Source: Terriglobia bacterium
Lineage (GTDB): Bacteria > Acidobacteriota > Terriglobia > Terriglobales > Acidobacteriaceae
Assembly: GCA_032252755.1 (NCBI GenBank)
Contig: JAVUPY010000029.1
Location: 1-64,000, forward strand
Direction of reading: 5' to 3'
DNA: 64,000 bases
Each line of letters starts with the position of its first letter. The first letter of the stretch is position 1. The translations under genes and the position numbers were made by a program. Of this stretch, positions 63,610-64,000 are shown one piece after another. The notes beneath the pieces were generated by a model. It was not told the origin of the DNA and made no database searches. It worked only from the letters and a program-made list of their open reading frames with translations.

Positions 63610-64000
63610 ATGCACTTCTGCATGAACACGAATCAATGTCCGAAAATAAGCGAAGTGTTGGTCGGGTTTACCGAATACATGTCCGCTGAAAGGCGGTTCT
63701 CACCCCGTACAGTAAAGAACTATGGGGAGGCATGTCGATACTTTGCGAAAGAACTGGGAGATCTGGGAGTCTCGGAAATTGAACTCCGCCACTTCATCTC
63801 GCTCAAGGCCCGAATGGAGGTACGCGGAACTGGTGCCTCGCGCGTTGCCAGCATCATCGTTGGAATGAAGTGTTTGCTCCAGTATGTCCGCGACGTCTTA
63901 GGCGTTGCGGTGATGGATCTCACTGGCATCAGAACCCCGAAAGCACCAAGTCGGGAGGTGACGTACCTGACCCATGACGAACTGGGGATATTTTTCGCAG
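63610..64000 (+). CDS. Tyrosine recombinase/integrase, 3'-truncated by window edge
   Basis: 130 codons of an N-terminal core-binding SAM-like domain: VGFTEYMSAERRFSPRTVKN, YGEACRYFAKEL, LRHFISLKARMEVRGTGASR, IVGMKCLLQYVRD, and the linker PSREVTYLTHDELGIFFA that leads to the catalytic domain. The catalytic Arg/His/Tyr residues lie beyond the window. XerC/D-like integrases of this type move islands in and out of tRNA genes, consistent with the tRNA fragment at 44778. ATG 63610 or 63622 could be the start. Confidence 0.85.
   Translation, partial: MHFCMNTNQCPKISEVLVGFTEYMSAERRFSPRTVKNYGEACRYFAKELGDLGVSEIELRHFISLKARMEVRGTGASRVASIIVGMKCLLQYVRDVLGVAVMDLTGIRTPKAPSREVTYLTHDELGIFFA

Noticed and set aside
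1-64000. CRISPR arrays and rRNA genes
   Set aside because: No regularly spaced repeats or rRNA signatures were seen when reading through the window.

Overview
The window reads as a chromosomal segment of a high-GC bacterium, most likely an acidobacterium of the Koribacter/Terriglobia type. The indications are futalosine-pathway menaquinone genes (mqnC, mqnD), an Oar-like TonB receptor with an N-terminal carboxypeptidase-regulatory repeat, a serine/threonine kinase fused to PD40/TolB-like propeller repeats, many predicted exported hydrolases, and dispersed 'CACAGAGACACAGAG' palindromes. The assignment is inferred from gene content; no rRNA is present.

Positions 1-41410 are mostly chromosomal backbone. 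They hold NadB (cut by the window edge), a TerC-type membrane protein, small hypotheticals, a YCII protein, DUF4256, a kinase-propeller protein, a Na+/solute symporter and a DUF2231-Rieske fusion. Next come TatA/B-TatC with an M28 lipoprotein, a C-terminal processing protease, an AAA ATPase, mqnC, a cellulose-synthase-like glycosyltransferase, bioY, mqnD, a PilZ protein, a HAD hydrolase, a C45-like hydrolase, an M61 peptidase and a TonB receptor. The MoxR cluster (RDD, SpoIIM, DUF58, MoxR, DUF4350, DUF4129, membrane protein) and NhaA follow. A remnant of a ParS/MbcA-type antitoxin (41520-41669) and a Tat-type multicopper oxidase come just before the accessory region.

A genomic island appears to begin at 44778. 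A 22-bp fragment matching the 3' end of a tRNA (acceptor strand of tRNA-Leu type) lies there, followed by an 11-bp tandem repeat. The island carries a minus-strand type I restriction-modification operon (hsdR-hsdM-hsdS plus a fourth gene with a nuclease-like domain, each pair overlapping by 4 bp). Divergent from it is a plus-strand cluster: a frameshifted PHP/SMC-type ATPase, a gamma-glutamylcyclotransferase-like protein, two proteins with PD-(D/E)XK-like motifs and an 'ESPP' protein of unknown function.

The most unusual object follows at 58201-58310. It is a class II tRNA-Leu-like gene with normal acceptor, D, variable and T arms, but its anticodon arm is a 45-nt near-perfect hairpin (19 bp, two 1x1 mismatches, 3-nt loop) with no normal anticodon loop. 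Another nuclease-like gene, a SEC-C/DUF5677 protein and an Imm5-like protein come next. The window ends in a mobile-element module: XRE regulator, RuvC-like nuclease, Replic_Relax-like protein, zinc-ribbon membrane protein, and a tyrosine recombinase cut by the window edge. The right border of the island, expected to be an intact tRNA-Leu gene, is probably beyond base 64000.
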